Source of the DNA: Panonychus citri
Taxonomy: Eukaryota; Arthropoda; Arachnida; Trombidiformes; Tetranychidae
Direction of reading: 5' to 3'
DNA length: 64,000 nt
Assembly (NCBI RefSeq): GCF_014898815.1
Contig: NW_026515416.1
Coordinates: 1,612,001 to 1,676,000, forward strand
A program made the position numbers and the translations under genes. How positions within the stretch are numbered: the first letter of the stretch is position 1; each line of letters begins with the position of its first letter. Positions 58,467 through 64,000 of this stretch are shown here, one piece after another. The notes under the pieces were generated by a model. That model saw only the letters and a program-made list of their open reading frames with translations. It did not search any database and was not told the DNA's origin.

Positions 58467-59945
58467 AATTTCCCTTTTCAATCATAATGTCAGTCATTGA
58501 ATCAATCACAAAGAAACAAACTCATTTACATTAATTGTTGACAATTAACCAAAAAAAAAATAAATAAATAAAATAAACGACAAAACAAAACACAACAACA
58601 ACAACAACTCAAGTCAAGATGTAAACAAATCATGTGACAATCACATGGATTTTTCTCGATCAAATGAAAGAGAACAATTTAATTCTAATTGAAAAACTAA
58701 TCACTAATTAATTGGAAGAAAACTGTTTAATGAAAGAAAATCAAATGAGACAAGCAATTAACTCCAATTAATGGTAATTAATTGTTACTTTTACAAAAGA
58801 AACTGTAAAATTGAAGTGAAACAATTGATTGAAATAAATTGGAAATTCTTTCAATCAACTTGTTAATGATTCTGTTTTTACAGGTTCTTTAATGGGAAAT
58901 GATGACTCGAGGTCTGATCATAGTGATGACATTTCACCTCAGAGGTTACGACCCTCGGAATCTGATCCCACCTAATTACTAATTTCCAATCAATAACCTC
59001 GAACAATTTATTTTATTAGTTACAATGTTCTCGTGTTTTGTTTTATCAATGAACTTGAATCAATTGATTGTCTCCTCCAATTATTATTACTTTTCCTCTT
59101 CAATATTATCAACCTTGATTCTATTGTTTTATTAGAGTTTCTCTCACTAATTTCGCTATTTAATTAATTGTTTTAATTACATTTTCTCTCTCTTAAATCA
59201 CCCTTTTCTCTTTTTGTCTTAATTGTGACGTACAATCAACTTATGATTAACTTGTAACCTTTGATTGCGAAAAAAAAGATTCATTTTAATTAACTTTATA
59301 TTAACTTTCTTGTTAATTGTAATAATCTTTAAACACGATCGGTAATAAATTGGCTTTTGTTGTTTAATCAATAACAATATTGATTGTTGTCACATTAACA
59401 AGCAATTAGATGATTAAATTGAAATTAAATGAAAGGAAGAGGAAAACGCAATCACAATTAACAAATTACAATGAACATCATCATCATCATCAATGAATTA
59501 ATACAATTAAAAGAGTAAAAACAAAAAAAAAGTTAATTATAGTAGATTAACAATTAAATTGGTAAGAAAATTAGATTGTATATTTATATATATAAATTGG
59601 TAATGATTAAGCCAAAATTAATCTAATTGTCTCTTGATAGTTATATTTATATAATGGTAATTAAATTGTCAAAACTAAAATTGATCAATTAGTTAAATTA
59701 GAAACAATATTTTTTGGTCCATAAAGATTTGATTGTTGATGGATTGGAGTCAATAAAAATACAATAATAGTTAATTGTAGTTGAATGATTAAAGTTGATT
59801 ATGTTGACAGTTTCATCATCCGAATGGTGATTGGTGAATTAAATTAATTTCAATTAACCATTTTGATGATGATGAGAGAGAAATAATTTTCATTTGTAGT
59901 AAGAGATACGAAGTAAAAATTTATCAATTGTTAACAATTAACAAT
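58467..59945. other. Spacer with an orphan exon
   Basis: Mostly AT-rich. The stretch 58882-58975 follows a consensus acceptor (GTTTTTACAG) and encodes MGNDDSRSDHSDDISPQRLR, then PSESDPT and TAA. It looks like a terminal exon with no visible upstream partner. Confidence 0.45.
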
Positions 59946-62900
59946 TTAACTCAATGTTGATTCCTTTGATTTATAAGAAACTGGAGCAATTTGAATTGTT
60001 TCACTATTGTTACGCTCTTTGCTATTCCAAATACCATAGAAAAGGTAAATTGCCAACCCTGTGTGATAAAAGATGATGAAAACAATTAAAAGTTAATCAA
60101 TGGGTTAATTATATTGTTACAGGTTAAAGGATAATCTTATAATTGATTTAATTGTTTCAAGAACAATAATAATGTCACAAGGATTTAACTCGATAGGGGT
60201 TAATCATTGATGGTTAAATAGATTAGTGAAAACTAATAATATCTAATTAGAGACCTTGATCTTGTTAAAACAAAGTTAATCATTAGCTAATATTATGTTT
60301 AAGAGGAAATTGTTTATCGTGATTATCGTTAATTGTTACCTATGATCATCCAAACTGCGAAACGAACCCAAGTAGCGATTGAAAGTTTCATCATTAAATA
60401 GACATTAATGAAGATCGAGATGATTGGAGTGAATGGAACCCAAGGAACCTAAAATAATAGAGAGAAAAGTTAATTTCAATCAACAATTAAGAGAAACAAA
60501 AAAGTAAAATCAGTTCAAGACAATTAATCTTGTCATCATTGATTTCTATTGATTCATTGGCTATTATTATATTGTTGATAATTAGTGATGAATGTGTATT
60601 AATTTGTGGAGCAAAATTAGCATGATCAATTCAATTGTCAACAATATAAAAATCCATGAATGAGTGATGGTTATGGTGGTGAAGGTTAATTAATAGGAAA
60701 TAGTAATAATTATCTATCTTAATCAATGAAATGTTGACAATTAACCTTAAATCCTGAGCCAGTAGTTGAGATTGGCTGTCGGGAGAGAGCAAAAATCATC
60801 GTATACAGGTAGGCCAATACCGCGGCGACAGCAATTAAGGAGATCAGATTTAATTGACTGAGATGATTTTCAAGTAAAACTAACAGTAAATCCAATAGTA
60901 TAATGTTTCCACCTGAAGAAAAGGTAAACCGATAATCAGTAATTAGATAACTATTTTAAGTAACATGAAAGTTTTGAAGAGATGAAAATTTACTTATATC
61001 ATTAATTAACTTACAGATGACAGAGATTAAAAATTTACTCATGAATGAAGTCTCTTGATTAGGTGAGATAATCCCTGATGAATTAAAGACTCGTCTCTTA
61101 AATCTACCAATTATCGGGAGAAAACCATTATCATTAGTTAATGGAATCGTTGATTCGGGTCCTGAATCTGATGATAGTTCGGGACTAATTGCTCGTTCAT
61201 TATCATCATTTGCTTCCTTTTCAACGTCATATCTGAATTCATTTTAAGGATTAAGGAAAAAAGGTCAATTTAATGAATGAATATCATCACTTGTAGTAAT
61301 TAAATCAATAATAAACAGAGAAAGTCATTGTCATGTTATTGGTTTGACGAAAAAAAATAAAAATTAGGATAACGATGTGTTAATGATACGACAATTAAAA
61401 CAACGTTGCCATGAATGGAAAACAAAAAGAAACAAATTAAATGATAATTTTGGGTTTGGAAAGTAAAATAATCAACTGATTGGAAACCAAGAATTTAATC
61501 TATTGATTAAGGAGGAAAATGTTAGTTAGTTAATTAACTCACTCATCGAATTGAGATTGGGTTAAAGGCTCATATTCAGAAGTATTTAAAGCATCAGTTT
61601 CATTTGAGAAACGATGATTACGATTAGCGAAACGTGTTTGTTTCGATACGATTAAAGACTCGTAACTGTAATGGTGATGGTGTTAATTGTGTGAGATTAA
61701 TTAGATGAAAAGAAATGGACATTTTGATTAGTTTGAATTAGAGAGAAAGAGGTTTGATTAGTAACAAATACTATTAAATGATTATGAATGAAATACAAAT
61801 AGTGATTTGGGTTTGAGGTGAAAATGATTAAATTTGTTTTACCTGAGGATCAAAATTGATACAGCGACTAAGGTGTAAGCAAGAAGGGTACCGATTGACA
61901 TCATACCAGCGAGTTCGTCGACGTCAAAAAACACGGCCATGATTCCGGCAAATAGTCCGGATGCTATGGTAGCGGCGAGTGGGGTTTGTGTGGTGGGATG
62001 AACGTAGGCCAGAAATTGGAAGATTAATCCATCGGTTGCCATTGAATAAAGGACTCGAGGCATTGGGAACATGGCACCAAGAAGACTGGTTGAAAGGCCG
62101 GCAAGAGCACCGATTGTGATGAACCACCAAGCAAAGGAGAGATTGGCTCGTTCAAAGGCGAAAGGAAGTGGCGCTGAAACTGCGAGCTCATAATAAGGAG
62201 CCATCAGAGTTTGGATACTGGAAACACCGAAGTAGGCAAAAAATGAGATCAAAAGAGAAGCAACAATTGAGATTGGAATTGATTTCTGAGGATTTTGAGC
62301 CTCTTCGCCGGTCGTTGCGATGATATCGAACCCGACGAAAGAGTAGAAACAGGTCGCAGCTCCAGCCATCATTCCCGAAAATCCAAACGGTAGAAATCCA
62401 CCTTTTCCAGCGGTGGCTGGAAGTTGATCTTTAACCGGGTCGAGAGCCCAATTATGAAAATCGACCTTAAATGCTCCGATAACGATGACGAAAGTCACAA
62501 TGATAAGATTAATTACGGTGAAAATACTCGTAAATCGAGTTGATTCTCTAACACCAAGAGCCAACAAAACTGATCAAACAATTGAAAAGAAAATTGTAAA
62601 CATAACAATTAATAAATAGAGCAATCAAATTGGTTGGTTGTTTCTTACATGATAAAAACATTGTAATAGCAAAAGCGAAAAGATCAGGATAACGAGACAT
62701 GTTTGGAATATCAATCGGCATCCACTGTTCGAAATGTCGAGACATCGTTTTATTAAACAGCGAATCCATGTAACCACTGAATCCACGAGCAACTGATGCA
62801 GTTCCTAATTTCCAGGGGAAAAAAAGGAACACAATTACACAACGAAAAGAACGAAAAAGAAAAACCATCTTACCGATTACATATTCAAGAATCATATTCC

Positions 62901-63326
62901 AACCGATAATGAAAGCGATAAATTCACCAACGGTAACATAACTGTAGATATAAGCTGATCCCGCCTTGGGAACACGAGCACCGAACTCAGCATAGCAAAG
63001 ACCAGCAAGAATCGAGGCGACGGCAGCGAAAAGAAAGGAAAAAATTACCGCAGGTCCAGCTTCTTTGGACGCGACATCACCGGAGATGACATACAATCCA
63101 AGACCAAGAGTACTTCCAACACCTAATCCGATGGACACACAATAATAAGAACAATAAGAAAAAAAGAAAATAAAAACTTTGGCCTAAACGAAAGAGAAAC
63201 AAAATCGCACTCACCAAGAGCCGTTAAATCAAAGGTCGTTAAGCAGCGATTCAAAACGCTCGACGGAGAATTGGGTTCAATTTGTTTACGTCGTACAAGA
63301 GCTTTTCCAAATGATTTGACATTCAT
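59946..63326 (-). CDS. Cationic amino acid transporter, SLC7 (CAT) family
   Basis: Nine exons (63326-63215, 63122-62874, 62804-62649, 62569-61843, 61665-61543, 61232-61015, 60912-60746, 60448-60340, 60058-59946) join in frame to 657 residues, a typical CAT length. The first helix motif GSTLGLGLYVISGDVASKEAGP is characteristic, as are GLCYAEFGARVPKAGSAYIY, SFVGFDIIATTGEEAQNPQ and GLSTSLLGAMFPMPRVLYSMA. About 14 membrane segments are evident. A hydrophilic loop in exons 5-6 (SNETDALNTSEYEPLTQ, then SPELSSDSGPESTIPL) precedes the last four helices. CAT proteins carry arginine and lysine across the plasma membrane. A 188-base piece of exon 6, with the donor, is duplicated perfectly at 52.7 kb. 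Confidence 0.92.
61007..61203 (-). repeat. SLC7 exon-6/intron-6 segment, source of the 52.7-kb copy
   Basis: Base-for-base identical to 52697-52893 in the same orientation, a fixed offset of 8310 bases with no gap. Identity ends at base 61204 (C against A) and 61006 (T against A). Confidence 0.95.
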
Positions 63327-64000
63327 CGCAATTCACTTGATGGATTAACAAAAAAAAAGAGATATTCAATTTACCAAATTAACTCTTTGTTCCCTTGTTG
63401 TGTTGATACTTTTGTTGATTGCTGAAGAAAAGAGAGAGAGAAGAAAAAAAAAGTGTTGCTAACTAAAAAGATGTTGATAGTTGATTGCTGATCAGAATAA
63501 AGTTGATGTTGTTGATGATGATGATGGAGTTGATGTAATCATTTGATGAAGAAAAAAACAACTACAATAATCGCTCAAGGTAGCTTTAGGTAGGAATACC
63601 AGGAGAGGCTGAAAGAGAAAAAGAAAATAAAAAAGTGAGTTGAGAATATGATGTTGATGATGATGATGATAAACAGCGTGAGCAAAGGAGATTATGGAAG
63701 AGAGTGAGTGAGAAAGAAAAGGAGGGAGGTGATGGCTAATAAGTGAATTCAACGAAATAAGTAATAGTTGTTATGATCATTGGAGAATGGAAAACATTGT
63801 GTATAATTATATTGGGCAGAGAGAGAGAGAGAGAGAGAGAGAGAAGGATAAACACATAGAGGTAGAAATATAAACAATTAGAAGGCGATGATGATGATGA
63901 TGATGATGATGGAGAACAAGATCAAGTCATGACGAGAAAAAGAGATAAAGATTAGTTGGAATGATGGAAAAAGAAGTTTTCAAAAAGGTAAATTTCGTAA
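63327..64000. other. SLC7 upstream region
   Basis: Promoter or 5' UTR side of the transporter. It contains GATGAT runs and a (GA)n tract at 63819-63844. No exon is recognised. Confidence 0.5.

Overview
This is AT-rich animal nuclear DNA: split genes with small GT-AG introns, long AT-rich spacers, many (GA)n/(CT)n tracts and no operons. It is most likely an arthropod. An ecdysteroid-pathway cytochrome P450 resembling CYP302A1 (disembodied) points that way, and the compact genes and base composition suggest a chelicerate such as a spider-mite-like species. The species call is inference. About 18 real genes can be modelled, most with exon-level coordinates that keep frame and give family-typical protein lengths.

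Layout. 2.8-5.8 kb: TMEM242-like (+), RAD1 clamp subunit (-), OPA3 (+). 6.6-8.6 kb: cytosolic Hsc70 (-), one exon. 9.6-12.9 kb: a B4GAT1-like GT49 glycosyltransferase (+) and an OGFOD3-like 2-oxoglutarate oxygenase (+). 14.2-16.0 kb: aldo/keto reductase (+) in eight exons. 17.3-21.5 kb: DCAF5 WD40 protein (-). 23.2-24.7 kb: CYP302A1-like P450 (+) with a frameshift just before its heme loop. 26-27.7 kb: two small genes (-), a secreted single-Ig-domain protein and a short membrane peptide. 28-29.5 kb: decayed genes, including a deleted copy of the P450. 30.6-33.6 kb: SLC18B1-like transporter (+). 34.7-35.7 kb: AP2S1 (-). 36-45 kb: a GA-rich region around a MyT1-family zinc-finger gene (-). 45.3-50.3 kb: APC (-), one very large coding exon. 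52.7-53.2 kb: a chimeric pseudogene made of a kinase fragment and an SLC7 fragment. 53.5-58.5 kb: OGG1 (+), INTS9 (+), LIPT2 (-). 59.9-63.3 kb: SLC7 cationic amino acid transporter (-), nine exons.

The genes form no single pathway; they are mostly conserved housekeeping and developmental genes (DNA repair and checkpoint, proteostasis, mitochondria, Wnt signalling, endocytosis, RNA processing). Neighbours are often divergent (RAD1/OPA3, Hsc70/B4GAT1) or convergent (TMEM242/RAD1, SLC18B1/AP2S1, INTS9/LIPT2). The unusual part is local DNA-level duplication. It includes a decayed P450 copy, an inverted palindromic repeat pair, a promoter-like module present two to three times, a duplicated 3' flank, and a 197-bp perfect copy of an SLC7 exon-intron boundary fused to a dead kinase. 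I found no CRISPR array, rRNA, tRNA or intact transposase, and nothing I can defend as a new multi-gene system.
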